Shown in pieces: positions 1 to 9,538 of a DNA stretch of 64,000 nt. The first letter of the stretch is position 1. Each line of letters begins with the position of its first letter. The notes below the pieces were generated by a model, which was given only the letters and a program-made list of their open reading frames with translations, searched no databases and was not told the DNA's origin. This DNA comes from Niabella yanshanensis. Lineage in GTDB: Bacteria > Bacteroidota > Bacteroidia > Chitinophagales > Chitinophagaceae. The stretch covers positions 4,030,001 to 4,094,000 of the forward strand of contig NZ_CP139960.1 in NCBI RefSeq assembly GCF_034424215.1, read 5' to 3'. A program made the translations under genes and the position numbers.

Positions 1-2598
1 GCTAACGGCGTATTGATCATCACTACCAAAAAAGGAAAGCAGGGGAAGCCCAAAATTAACTTTACCTCTAACCTGGCGCTTTCTACAATGGGTGTAGACC
101 GGCCTGTTTGGGGACCTGAGGGCTACATCAAATACAGGGAGGATTGGTATACGGCCGGAACTTATGGTTTAAATACTGCTACCGGTAAATACGAGCCGTA
201 TCAAATGGCCGGAGATCCATCTTTGGGTAAGCCGGGATATTATGAAAAGCCTACGGCGGATATGCTATCCAGATATGGGATAACAGCAGATCAATGGAGG
301 GCCTATTCAACCAACGAGGCCGGTGCTTCTGATGACCTGATTTTTGCACAACGTATTGGTCTCGGGCACACCGTGTTGACCAACTATCTTGCGGGCAGAA
401 CTTTCGACTGGTACGACCATAGTTTTAGAGAGGGTATTAACCAGGACTACAACCTGAGCGTTTCCGGGGCCAGCGACAGGATCAACTACTATATGTCAGC
501 CGGGTATCTTTCCAACCAGGGGGTAATTGTGGGTGATAACTACCGGGCTGTTCGATCTAACCTGAAAGTGGATGGGAAAATAACTAACTGGTTGAATATT
601 GGCGCCAACATTAACTTCCAGGATCGCTCTGACGGGAATATAGCCACCAACTGGGGCGATGCTATTACCTTCAACAGCCCATTTGCCTCGTATAAAGATG
701 AAAATGGTAACCTGGTAGTGCACCCTCAGGGGTCAACACTTACGGGGCTTGTAAGAGGATACAATTACGATTATAACCGCCAGTTCCAGGACCTGGAAAG
801 CGGCTTCACTGTTTTGAACTCTATTTTCACGGCAAAAGTAAAACTGCCTTTTAATATCAATTATTCGTTTAATGTGGCACCACGATACCAGTGGTTTTAC
901 AGGCGCTATTTTGCATCTTCAAAACACCCGGACTGGAACCCGCTTACGAATAATGCAGGGGTAGACCGCGAAAATAAAAAGCGTTTCGACTGGTCGCTCA
1001 ATAATACCATTAACTGGGAGCATACTTTCGCAGGTAAACACCGCGTAAACGTAACACTGGTACAGGAAGCAGAGGAACGCGAACTATGGGAGGATTATAT
1101 AAGGGCTCGTAATATAACACCTACGGACGCTTTAGGCTTTCATGAAACGTCTACTGGTGACAAGCTATTGAGTGAGTTTGACTCTTATGATGCACGTCAG
1201 ACCGCCGATGGTATGCTGGGCCGGTTGTTCTACTCCTATGATGACAGGTATATGTTTACAGGTTCTGTTCGTCGCGATGGGTACTCGGCTTTCGGTACTT
1301 CCAATCCCCGCGCTACTTTCCTTTCTGCTGCCTTAGCCTGGACCTTTACCAATGAAAAGTTTTTTAAATGGGATGCATTAAGCAATGGTAAGCTGCGGTT
1401 GTCTTATGGACAAAACGGGAACAGGTCATTAGAGAATCCTTACATCGCTTTGGCTGACCTTGCACTGGGAACCGGGACACAGGGATATATAAATGGCACG
1501 GGAGACTATATACAATTCTATTACCTCAGGATATCCCGCATGGCTAATAAAAACCTGCAGTGGGAGAAGACAGCGTCTTTCAATGTAGGCCTGGACCTTG
1601 GTTTTCTTAATAACCGCATTACAACTACATTGGATTACTTCAATATGTCTACCACCGACATGATCATGAACCAGTCCCTGCCTGATTTTTCTGGTTTTAG
1701 CAGCATTACTTCTAATTTAGGTGAGGTGCAGAACAATGGTATTGAAATATCCATTAATTCCCGCAATATCGTTCGGCCAGATTTTAACTGGAATACCACG
1801 TTCGGCTTTTCCTATTACAAAAACAAGATCAAACATCTGTACTACCAGTACGAGGATGTATTGGACGCCAATGGTAACATCATATCCAGCAAAGAGGTAG
1901 ATGATATTACCAACAAGTGGTTCATTGGTCAGCCCATTGGTGCTATCTGGGATTATAAGGTAACGGGTATATGGCAGGTTAATGAAATAGAGGAAGCGAA
2001 AAAATATGGCCAGCGTCCCGGTGATCCTAAGGTTGAGAACAGCTATACTGCAGACGACGTAAAGAAAGCTGATGGAACTACCACACCGGTTTACAGCAAT
2101 GATGATAAGCAGTTTTTGGGTCAAACCCAGGCACCGGTTATGTGGTCCCTGCGTAACGATTTTACCTACAAGAACTTCAATTTGTCCTTTAATATTTATT
2201 CCTACATGGGACATAAAAGTACACACGGCGCTTACCTGAACCAGGATAATGGTACTTCCACCATCAGTCAGGGACTTGCCAATACCTACGAAAAACCGTA
2301 TTGGACACCTGATAACCCGAGTGATTTCTGGGCGCGATTAGAATCAAAAGGCCCCCAGGGATTGAATGCGCCACAGAGAGTGTTTAGCCGTTCGTTTGCC
2401 CGGCTGGAGAATGTAACACTTGGCTATACATTACCTAATAAATTAACCTCGTCGGTAAATATTGAAAAATTGAGAGTATTTGGTGCCATAAGAAATGTAG
2501 CGGTATGGAAAAAAGATAGCAACTGGCGTTACTGGGATATCGAAACCGGTGCAATGGCGCCAAGAACATTTGCACTGGGGTTAAATCTAACTTTTTAA
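1..2598 (+). CDS. SusC/RagA-family TonB-linked outer membrane protein (5' end outside window)
   Basis: This is an outer-membrane TonB-dependent transporter that would import glycan fragments or other large nutrients together with its SusD partner. The frame is open from base 1 and starts inside the plug domain with ANGVLIITTKKG, the hallmark of the SusC plug. The rest reads as a long beta-barrel with alternating aromatic and polar strands and repeated INY/YNLSVSG-type segments, and ends in ALGLNLTF with the C-terminal phenylalanine usual for barrel proteins. The signal peptide, the carboxypeptidase-like domain and the start of the plug lie upstream of the window. The susD gene follows after 12 bases, so the two are co-transcribed. 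The substrate cannot be told. The family call is secure. Confidence 0.95.
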   Translation, partial: ANGVLIITTKKGKQGKPKINFTSNLALSTMGVDRPVWGPEGYIKYREDWYTAGTYGLNTATGKYEPYQMAGDPSLGKPGYYEKPTADMLSRYGITADQWRAYSTNEAGASDDLIFAQRIGLGHTVLTNYLAGRTFDWYDHSFREGINQDYNLSVSGASDRINYYMSAGYLSNQGVIVGDNYRAVRSNLKVDGKITNWLNIGANINFQDRSDGNIATNWGDAITFNSPFASYKDENGNLVVHPQGSTLTGLVRGYNYDYNRQFQDLESGFTVLNSIFTAKVKLPFNINYSFNVAPRYQWFYRRYFASSKHPDWNPLTNNAGVDRENKKRFDWSLNNTINWEHTFAGKHRVNVTLVQEAEERELWEDYIRARNITPTDALGFHETSTGDKLLSEFDSYDARQTADGMLGRLFYSYDDRYMFTGSVRRDGYSAFGTSNPRATFLSAALAWTFTNEKFFKWDALSNGKLRLSYGQNGNRSLENPYIALADLALGTGTQGYINGTGDYIQFYYLRISRMANKNLQWEKTASFNVGLDLGFLNNRITTTLDYFNMSTTDMIMNQSLPDFSGFSSITSNLGEVQNNGIEISINSRNIVRPDFNWNTTFGFSYYKNKIKHLYYQYEDVLDANGNIISSKEVDDITNKWFIGQPIGAIWDYKVTGIWQVNEIEEAKKYGQRPGDPKVENSYTADDVKKADGTTTPVYSNDDKQFLGQTQAPVMWSLRNDFTYKNFNLSFNIYSYMGHKSTHGAYLNQDNGTSTISQGLANTYEKPYWTPDNPSDFWARLESKGPQGLNAPQRVFSRSFARLENVTLGYTLPNKLTSSVNIEKLRVFGAIRNVAVWKKDSNWRYWDIETGAMAPRTFALGLNLTF

Positions 2599-2610
2599 AC
2601 GAAATAGAAT

Positions 2611-4545
2611 ATGAAAACGAATCATTTTTATAAACCGGTTTTTGCTCTGATAGGTATATTGTGTGTTACATTATTTCCAGCCTGCAAAAAGGACTTTTTG
2701 AAACCCGATCCGCTCTCGTTTTATGAGCCCGATGTCACATTTACTGACCGTGCCGGTATAGAAGCTACCACTTATATGCTGGACCGTCACCTGCGCACTT
2801 ACTGGAGCCATTTGTCAACAAGAGATATATCGGTGCCTATGAATACCGAATATATGTTATCTGATATTGCAGTGTCTGGTAAATCCGATGATCCTAACAT
2901 TTTTGCTGATGTAGCCACCCGTCTTACTCCTACGGATGGTATACATGACAATGATGTAAATATGATATCCTTTTTTTGGACGGAAACCTACAACGGTATT
3001 AAATATGCCAATACCATTACCAGCTTTATTGATAATGTACCTAATCTGGACCAGAAGGTCAAAGAGGAGTTCCTTGGACGTGCCTATTTTCACAGGGCTT
3101 TCCGTTACCTGGCACTTTGTTTCCAGTTTAAGGATGTGCCGCTGGTAACTAAAATATTAACAGCCCCCAAGCAGAATTTTAAAACCACCAGCCGGGAGGC
3201 TATTCTTGAAATGATCACCGCTGATATGGAGAAAGCAGTAGCATGGGTACCCGACCAGTCTCAAATGGCTTATGTGGGCATGATCAACAAAGGCGCCTGT
3301 CGTCAGTTATTGCTGAAATGTTACCTGGCTACCGGCCAGTGGGATAAAGCTATTGCCCAGGCTGATACACTGATCAGTCATTCTGGTTATGCATTAATGA
3401 ATAATACTTTTGGAACATTTGATAATCCTGCACCGGCTGCCTGGCCCATTACCCGCAATGTGATCTGGGATCTGCACCGGCCGGCAAACAAAGCCATTGC
3501 AGCTAATAAAGAAGCCATCCTGGTAATGCCTAACCGTGAAGGTACTGATGCTACTATAAGATATAAATCTATGCGTAACTGGGGACCGATGTGGAACCAG
3601 GCCGCATTAAAGTCCCCTGGTGGAAAAGTGCTGCAGTCTTATGCAAAGACCAATAGCAATTACAGGGTGCTATACGATATTAACGGTGCGTTCGGAAGAG
3701 GAATAGGGATGATCCGTCCTACTCATTTTGCGCAGTACGGTCTATGGAGCGTGAACGGGGTGAACGATGTTACCGATTTGCGTCATAACAGTACGGTGGG
3801 CAACTGGGTACGTATGGATTCCCTCAAGTATAATGATCCTGCAGATCCGTTTTTTGGGCAGAAATTGAGATTGTATAACGGTAATACCATTTTATGCACG
3901 GATACGATTCGCAGCTGGTTCGACTGGCCGCACTATAAAATATATATTGATGATCCGGTATTTCTCGCAACTCCGGGTTCCAACCGTAATGATGGGGGAG
4001 CTGCCGACTGGTATTGCTATCGTCTGGCAGAAACCTACCTGCTAAGGGCGGAAGCAAACTTTTATAAAGGCAATATTGCACAGGCTACAGCCGATGTAAA
4101 TGCCGTAAGGACAAGGGCCCAGTGCAGCCAGCTCTACTCAACCGTAACCCTGGGAGATATTGTTAATGAGCGTGCCAGGGAGCTATATATGGAAGAGTGG
4201 CGCCATATGGAGTTGAGCCGTATATCTTACAGCCTGGCGCTAAGCGGTAAAGCAGATGAATGGGGCAATACCTACAATGTAAATACGCTATCTGATAACA
4301 GTTACTGGTACCAGCGTATTCAGCATTACAATGATTACTATAATAAAAACAAAGTAGTAGTTAGGGGGCGAAATTATGTAATAGCCCCGCATAATATTTA
4401 CTGGCCTATTCCTCAGAGAGCCATAGATGCCAACCTGTATGCCAAATTACGCCAGACACCCGGCTATAACGGTTATGATCCCAATGTGGAAATATGGACC
4501 CAATGGCAGGACGCGGTAGCGGACGAAAATACAACCGGAGAATAG
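2611..4545 (+). CDS. SusD/RagB-family nutrient-binding outer membrane lipoprotein
   Basis: This is the surface lipoprotein that caps the SusC channel and binds its substrate. The first 25 residues form a lipoprotein signal ending in FPAC, with Cys25 as the likely acylated residue. The middle has SusD-type TPR-like helices (EFLGRAYFHRAFRYLAL, then the ATGQWDKAIAQAD segment). The C-terminal part has the family signature around RLAETYLLRAEANF and VNAVRTRA, then ERARELYMEEWRHMEL. At 644 residues it is on the long side for SusD. It lies 12 bases after the susC gene and is followed by a hairpin terminator, so the transcript ends here. No regulator or enzyme of this locus lies downstream. Confidence 0.95.
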   Translation: MKTNHFYKPVFALIGILCVTLFPACKKDFLKPDPLSFYEPDVTFTDRAGIEATTYMLDRHLRTYWSHLSTRDISVPMNTEYMLSDIAVSGKSDDPNIFADVATRLTPTDGIHDNDVNMISFFWTETYNGIKYANTITSFIDNVPNLDQKVKEEFLGRAYFHRAFRYLALCFQFKDVPLVTKILTAPKQNFKTTSREAILEMITADMEKAVAWVPDQSQMAYVGMINKGACRQLLLKCYLATGQWDKAIAQADTLISHSGYALMNNTFGTFDNPAPAAWPITRNVIWDLHRPANKAIAANKEAILVMPNREGTDATIRYKSMRNWGPMWNQAALKSPGGKVLQSYAKTNSNYRVLYDINGAFGRGIGMIRPTHFAQYGLWSVNGVNDVTDLRHNSTVGNWVRMDSLKYNDPADPFFGQKLRLYNGNTILCTDTIRSWFDWPHYKIYIDDPVFLATPGSNRNDGGAADWYCYRLAETYLLRAEANFYKGNIAQATADVNAVRTRAQCSQLYSTVTLGDIVNERARELYMEEWRHMELSRISYSLALSGKADEWGNTYNVNTLSDNSYWYQRIQHYNDYYNKNKVVVRGRNYVIAPHNIYWPIPQRAIDANLYAKLRQTPGYNGYDPNVEIWTQWQDAVADENTTGE

Positions 4546-4564
4546 ATTGAGAATAAGATATAAT

Positions 4565-4598
4565 AAAAATGGTGATCAGTAAGCTGATCACCATTTTT
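4565..4598. terminator. Bidirectional intrinsic terminator between susD and the LytTR gene
   Basis: A perfect 15-bp inverted repeat (AAAAATGGTGATCAG with its complement) surrounds a 4-base loop and is A-rich on one side and T-rich on the other. It sits between two convergent genes and can end transcription from both. Confidence 0.85.
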
Positions 4599-4629
4599 AT
4601 ATACAGCCTATCGAAGGCCCTGTAACCTG

Positions 4630-5367
4630 CTATAAACCTAATACTCCTTTGAGCTTTCCATATCCGTTACGGCTTACATTGATCTTAGCGCCATTTTTTA
4701 AGATAGCCACATGTCCATCTTTTTCATAAGGATCAATGCGGGTAATTTCCTGGATGTTGACAATAAACGAACGATGGCTGCGTACAAACATATCTGCCGG
4801 AAGAAAAGATTCAAAAAAAGACATGGTCTTATTTTTAAGGTAGTAACCTTCTTTGGTAAATATTTTTACAAAGTCATCAGCAGCTTCCAGGTATAATACT
4901 TCCTGTACCGGGATGATCTTGATCTTACTGCCATTTTTTACAACAATGCGGTTGTTGCTACCGGGTAACTGAGCATCGTTCAGTAGCTCTTTGGTATTTT
5001 CTACGGCTACGGGGCGGCTCTGCGCTACAAATTTAGATACTGCTTTATCAAAACGTTCCTGGTCGAAAGGTTTTAAAAGGTAATCAATAGCATGTGCTTC
5101 AAAAGCTTTTATAGCATATTCGTCGAAAGCCGTTGCAAAAATAACAGCAGGTGGATTTTCTACCAGTTCCAGCATTTCAAACCCGCTGATCTTGGGCATT
5201 TGTATATCCAGGAATATAAGGTCGGGCTCGTATTCCTGTATCGCTTTAAGACCTTCAAAACCATCTCCGCATTCAGCCACTACTTCCAGTTGCGGATGTT
5301 TTTTCAGATACTCTTTAACCATGCTCCTGGCTAAAAACTCGTCATCTATAATTATTACTTTACTCAT
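4630..5367 (-). CDS. LytTR-family response regulator
   Basis: This is a two-component DNA-binding regulator of 245 residues. The N-terminal receiver domain (about 1-115) has the acidic pair Asp8-Asp9, phospho-acceptor Asp54 in IFLDIQMP, Thr79 and Lys99 in LLKPF. The C-terminal LytTR domain (about 140-245) has the typical NRIVVKNGSKIKIIPVQEV start and the FVRSHRSFIVNIQEI segment. The start codon overlaps the stop of the histidine kinase gene by 4 bases, so the two are translationally coupled and surely partners. Its targets are unknown. It may act on its own operon, which begins with a LiaF-like membrane protein. Confidence 0.95.
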   Translation of the reverse strand: MSKVIIIDDEFLARSMVKEYLKKHPQLEVVAECGDGFEGLKAIQEYEPDLIFLDIQMPKISGFEMLELVENPPAVIFATAFDEYAIKAFEAHAIDYLLKPFDQERFDKAVSKFVAQSRPVAVENTKELLNDAQLPGSNNRIVVKNGSKIKIIPVQEVLYLEAADDFVKIFTKEGYYLKNKTMSFFESFLPADMFVRSHRSFIVNIQEITRIDPYEKDGHVAILKNGAKINVSRNGYGKLKGVLGL

Positions 5368-6401
5368 ACCTGTTGCGGGATTTTTACGGTTGTTTCAAAA
5401 ATAGTGTCGTGTGTGGCAGTGCTTAATAAATCATTTCTTGCGAAAAGCAAATATAATCTCCTTTTTATTGAGGATAATCCAAAGCCTGTTCCTTTTTTGG
5501 GCATCGAAGTTTCAGGATCAAATGGGTTTTTTACGCTAATGATCAGTTCATTACCTTCTGAATGGCAATCTATAGTGATGAGCGTTTGCCCTGTGGTATC
5601 GTATAAGCCGAATTTAATAGCATTTTCGACAATAGGTTGCAATAATAAGGTGGGTAATAAAGCCGGCTTGCAACCTTCGCTGATATCTATTTTTGTCTGT
5701 AGCCGGTTGCCAAAACGTACTTTTTCTATTTCAAGATATAGGTTCAGGTAGCCTATTTCTTCTTCCAGGGTAACCATTTGCGATTCTTCCTTCTTAAGCG
5801 TTCCCCTTAAAAAATCGGATAACTGCTGTACCATTTTTCGCGCCAGTTGGGGGTCCAGGCCTATTAATGCGTTAATCGAGTTTAAACTGTTAAAAAGGAA
5901 ATGAGGCTGTAATTGCTGACGCAACTTAAATAATTCTGCTTCCCGGGAAAGCGCTTCCACATCGGATTTTCTTTTGGATTCTTTTTTCCGCTCCTGCCAG
6001 TTATACCATAGGATAGAAGCAATAGTTACGATGGTGAGCACCAAAAAGGCGAATGCATACCGTATCACTAAAGAATTATGCAGGAAGCCCAGGTAGGCAG
6101 TTTGCTCCTCAAACAAGATCTTTAAAGAGCTGTTGGAGATCAATAGCCATAAAAGTGAAAGAACCGACGAAGATGCAATAATACCGATGTATTGGTAAGA
6201 AGTTGGGAGATAATAACGGGTGATATTCAAAACCAGCAGACTGGCCAGCAATAACATGGTAATGCTTAAAAAACTGTCACCCAGTACAATGCTGATAGGA
6301 AATTTTAAGTCGTACAAAATAAGCGCCTGTGCACTTATCAATACCATCCAACCAATAATTAACGATGCAATAAATCTTTTTGCTGAAAGAGGTGAAGCCA
6401 T
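5364..6401 (-). CDS. LytS/YehU-type sensor histidine kinase
   Basis: This is a membrane sensor kinase of 345 residues. The first 135 or so residues hold about four hydrophobic segments with no large external domain, so it may sense a signal within the membrane. A short basic and coiled linker (about 136-160) leads to the His_kinase domain, where LQPHFLFNSLN carries phospho-acceptor His167. The ATPase part has the N box in PIVENAIKFGL and a GTGFGLSSIKRRL glycine loop. It overlaps the downstream LytTR gene by 4 bases. A LiaF-like gene lies 105 bases upstream on the same strand, which suggests a three-gene envelope-sensing operon. Confidence 0.93.
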   Translation of the reverse strand: MASPLSAKRFIASLIIGWMVLISAQALILYDLKFPISIVLGDSFLSITMLLLASLLVLNITRYYLPTSYQYIGIIASSSVLSLLWLLISNSSLKILFEEQTAYLGFLHNSLVIRYAFAFLVLTIVTIASILWYNWQERKKESKRKSDVEALSREAELFKLRQQLQPHFLFNSLNSINALIGLDPQLARKMVQQLSDFLRGTLKKEESQMVTLEEEIGYLNLYLEIEKVRFGNRLQTKIDISEGCKPALLPTLLLQPIVENAIKFGLYDTTGQTLITIDCHSEGNELIISVKNPFDPETSMPKKGTGFGLSSIKRRLYLLFARNDLLSTATHDTIFETTVKIPQQV

Positions 6402-6506
6402 CGGGTTGGTTTATAGTTATTTTGAATTTACAGCCAAGTCCATGGCCGTTAAAACCATGGACTTACCGTTAAAATATATAGATTCGATCAGGGTTCTTGA
6501 TTGTTG

Positions 6507-7301
6507 CTAAAAACTTTTAATGTCAATACCTCCGAATATCACAGTTCCCTTAATTAGAAGCGTTTTGTTGGTTTCAGGCAATCCTTTCATAACACGTTTA
6601 TCTTTTACTTCACCCATAATAGCAACCGCTTCCGAGATAACATTCCAGTTAGAAGGTACAATCAATGTGGCTCCTCCAAACAAGGCGGTTACATCTAAAA
6701 CGGCGGTTCCCATTAAATCAGCCTGGGACAGGTCAATCTCGGTGCCGCCAAAGATATTGGTCATATCTCCACCTCTGAAATTTTTGGAAAATACTTTCTT
6801 TTTCGAGCCTCCGAATATTGAGGTGGTGTCGATATAGTCCTGCCCCGAAGCGCCGGCGAGGGGAGAAGTGCCTCCATCATCAAACTGGATGTAATTTTTG
6901 GATCCTTTAGGTCGGAAAATGAAAAACAAACCTGATCCTATTAAAATAATGGGTAGTATAAACCTCCTTAATTCCCCCGGAAAAAAGTAATTGTTGATAA
7001 GAAATATAGAACCAATCAGCACCATGATCATCCAGCCCGGCCCTTCGAAATTTTTGCGTACGCCAACGAACAGGCCTAATGTGATCAGAAGCATCGGCCA
7101 GGAAAAGATAAAGTCGGGCAGGTCGATGCCAATACGTCTTAATAAATAAACAACGCCTATGATCAGCAGGAAACCGCCTATCCAAAGGTGGCTTTGCGAT
7201 TGTTTGGGGCGGAAATTGTTAGGATCCGGTTGCTGGTAGCCTCCTGGCTCACTTTTATACATTTCTGTGTTGTATGGATTGTTTTCGCTCATTGTTTTCA
7301 A
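6507..7301 (-). CDS. LiaF-like / DUF5668 membrane protein
   Basis: The 264-residue protein has a cytoplasmic proline- and asparagine-rich start (about 1-35), three to four closely spaced transmembrane segments (about 38-130) resembling DUF5668, and a soluble C-terminal beta-rich domain with repeated IFGG motifs (TSIFGGSKKKV, NIFGGTEIDLSQA, ALFGGATLIVP). That domain is typical of LiaF/VraT-type cell-wall stress proteins. In Firmicutes LiaF restrains a sensor kinase. Here the gene lies just upstream of a LytS-type kinase and a LytTR regulator on the same strand, so a similar role is a reasonable inference but is not shown. Confidence 0.8.
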   Translation of the reverse strand: MKTMSENNPYNTEMYKSEPGGYQQPDPNNFRPKQSQSHLWIGGFLLIIGVVYLLRRIGIDLPDFIFSWPMLLITLGLFVGVRKNFEGPGWMIMVLIGSIFLINNYFFPGELRRFILPIILIGSGLFFIFRPKGSKNYIQFDDGGTSPLAGASGQDYIDTTSIFGGSKKKVFSKNFRGGDMTNIFGGTEIDLSQADLMGTAVLDVTALFGGATLIVPSNWNVISEAVAIMGEVKDKRVMKGLPETNKTLLIKGTVIFGGIDIKSF

Positions 7302-7404
7302 TTTTAAGTAAAAATAGCACGCCTTAACTCCTGTTGCAACACATTTATTGTATGTAAACTTAATATATCGGTGAACGGCGGAGTTGGGTCGGTCAGTAAC
7401 ATTG

Positions 7405-9033
7405 CTAATTTTCTGTTACTTCCACAAATTCAAATTTAGTGCCGTCAAAAAGCCCTTTATCGCTCAATTTCAGGGCCGGGATCACCAGGAGGGCCATAAA
7501 AGACAAGGTCATAAATGGCGCGCTTAAGCGGCTGCCCATTTCCTTCGCCATTGAGTCGATAGCGGTATAGGACCTGGCAATGGCATACCCGTCTCCGGCG
7601 CTCATTAACCCGGCAACCGGTAACGGCAGTACTGCTTCTTTTGCCTCATTTACAGCGCTTACGCCCCCTTTCTGTTCAATTACCTGGTTTACCGCTTTAC
7701 AGATGCTTTCATCATCTACTCCTACTACCACAATATTATGACTGTCATGTGCTACCGATGAGGCCAGGGCTCCTTTTTTCAGGCCAAAATTTTTAATAAA
7801 TGCAGTGGCTACCGGAGCATCATAATAGCGGTTAATAACAGCTATTTTAAGAATGTCATTTTCGGTATCGCTGACAATATATTCACCTTCTAATTTGGGT
7901 GTGGCGGATAGTTGGTGCGTGATCAATTGCCCATCTAAAGCTTCAATTACTCTTAACCGGGTAGCTTCATTTGCCTTAACAGCAAATGCTTCTACAGTTT
8001 TGAGCGTACAATTAAAATTATTAACAACACCCGGGGCCTGGGATTGAATCAATGTTTTTCCGTTTTCGGCAACCAGCTGCCCGTTGATGTAAGTTTGAAG
8101 AACTTCGAAATTACCCAGGTCTTTTACCAGGATAAAATCGGCGGGGTCTCCCTCTTTCAATAATCCCACATCCAGCTTATAATGTTGAACCGGGTTGAGG
8201 CAGGCCGCTTTGAGAATTTTGAAAACGTCAATTCCCTTTTCTACGGCTCTTGAACAAAGCTGGTTGATATGGCCGGCTTCCAGGCTGTCAGGGTGCTTGT
8301 CATCGCTGCAGAACATCATCTGGTCGGGGTATTCATGCAGCAGCCCAATCAATGCTTCAAAGTTTTTAGCGGCGCTTCCTTCCCGGATCAATATTTTCAT
8401 ACCCAGTTTTAATTTGTCTAACGCCTCTGCTGCAGTAAAACATTCGTGATCGGTGCTGATCCCGGCGCTAATATACTTCCGGGCCTCTTCGCCTCTTAAT
8501 CCCGGGGCATGTCCGTCTACCGGCTTGCCCAAATCCTGAGCCGCGTTTATTTTTTGCAATACTTCGGGATCGCCATTCAGAACGCCCGGAAAGTTCATCA
8601 TTTCGCTGAGGTATTTTATTTCGGGCTTCTCCAGTAATTTCCTGACATCCTTTACATCCAAAACGGCGCCGGCTGTTTCAAAGCTGGTGGCTGGCACACA
8701 GCTGGGAGCTCCAAAGTTAAATTTGAAAGGAACGGTCTTCCCGTTGCTGATCATGTATTCTACCCCTTCCATGCCACAAACATTGGCTATTTCATGGGGG
8801 TCGCTTACCGTTGCAACGGTGCCATGCGCCACTGCCAGCCGGGCAAATTCAGAGGGGATCAGCATACTACTTTCAATATGAACATGACTGTCGATAAAGC
8901 CAGGCAAAATAAAATGATCAAAATTTTTTCCTTCGAGGGATTCGATTTTTTCAATTAAGCCATTTTTCACGGTTACTCTCCCGGGGTAGACGCTAACGGC
9001 TTTTATATCTACAATATTTCCTTCGATATTCAT
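7405..9033 (-). CDS. ade: Adenine deaminase
   Basis: This amidohydrolase converts adenine to hypoxanthine and ammonia for purine salvage. The metal-binding motif is visible near residue 50 ([13 protein letters not shown]), followed by [23 protein letters not shown], the STDHEC metal site and the CSDDKHPD site, as expected for the Ade family. The C-terminal adenine-deaminase domain includes [15 protein letters not shown] and the GDGYAIA segment. At 542 residues it is full length for the bacterial family. It stands alone, with about 100 bases before the LiaF-like gene downstream and more than 200 upstream. Confidence 0.96.
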   Translation of the reverse strand: MNIEGNIVDIKAVSVYPGRVTVKNGLIEKIESLEGKNFDHFILPGFIDSHVHIESSMLIPSEFARLAVAHGTVATVSDPHEIANVCGMEGVEYMISNGKTVPFKFNFGAPSCVPATSFETAGAVLDVKDVRKLLEKPEIKYLSEMMNFPGVLNGDPEVLQKINAAQDLGKPVDGHAPGLRGEEARKYISAGISTDHECFTAAEALDKLKLGMKILIREGSAAKNFEALIGLLHEYPDQMMFCSDDKHPDSLEAGHINQLCSRAVEKGIDVFKILKAACLNPVQHYKLDVGLLKEGDPADFILVKDLGNFEVLQTYINGQLVAENGKTLIQSQAPGVVNNFNCTLKTVEAFAVKANEATRLRVIEALDGQLITHQLSATPKLEGEYIVSDTENDILKIAVINRYYDAPVATAFIKNFGLKKGALASSVAHDSHNIVVVGVDDESICKAVNQVIEQKGGVSAVNEAKEAVLPLPVAGLMSAGDGYAIARSYTAIDSMAKEMGSRLSAPFMTLSFMALLVIPALKLSDKGLFDGTKFEFVEVTEN

Positions 9034-9215
9034 AGGGTTAAAAGTAATGTATTTTGAGAGCTGATTATCAGGAACTTTATAGCATATTTCTAGGCTATTG
9101 GGAAATAGTTTATTATCTGTAGAAAAGGGATGCTAAACTATGTCCGATAGCAGATGACATGTGTAGAGGCGGGTGGTTTTTCGGGTCGGCTTATGAGGCT
9201 ATGATAGCGGGAAAC

Positions 9216-9241
9216 AAAAAAGAGAGGAATAAACCTCTCTT
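9216..9241 (-). terminator. Intrinsic terminator of the 90-residue protein gene
   Basis: Read on the minus strand, an AAGAGAGG/CCTCTCTT stem with a 6-base loop is followed by a run of six T. It lies 9 bases beyond the stop codon of the gene at 9250-9522. Confidence 0.75.
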
Positions 9242-9249
9242 GAATAATT

Positions 9250-9522
9250 TTAGTTGGTTAAAATACCCTCTTCCAACTCCGATACTAATTGTTGGATATG
9301 TTGCCCGATCCATTCAGGGATCGTTTGTTTGGCGGATATTGACCACTCATTGTCATTTTTGCTAAGCCTGAAAAATATACGGTTTCCGCGGTCGTCGGCG
9401 GTATCTACATCAAAAACATAATCGCCTGCATTATTGTTTTTTTTGTAGTTAAATTCCCTCAATCTTCCGCTGATTTTTACCAGCCTGCTAAAATGTATGA
9501 TTTTTACAAATGATGTATGCAT
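9250..9522 (-). CDS. Small conserved-looking protein of unknown function
   Basis: I do not recognise a named family. The 90-residue protein begins with hydrophobic-basic residues, then reads like a small beta-sheet domain (VKISGRLREFNY, DYVFDVDTADDRGNRIFFRLS, WSISA) and ends in an acidic helix. There is no signal peptide or membrane segment. It precedes the UbiA-like gene by minus-strand coordinates, with 16 bases between them, and has its own terminator. Coding potential is supported by the terminator position and by an amino-acid pattern that looks folded. It is probably cytoplasmic. Confidence 0.6.
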   Translation of the reverse strand: MHTSFVKIIHFSRLVKISGRLREFNYKKNNNAGDYVFDVDTADDRGNRIFFRLSKNDNEWSISAKQTIPEWIGQHIQQLVSELEEGILTN

Positions 9523-9538
9523 TTTCGAAATAAGATAT

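Noticed and set aside
1717-2226. Antisense open frame of 169 codons in the first susC
   Set aside because: It is a shadow of the susC reading frame without family features.
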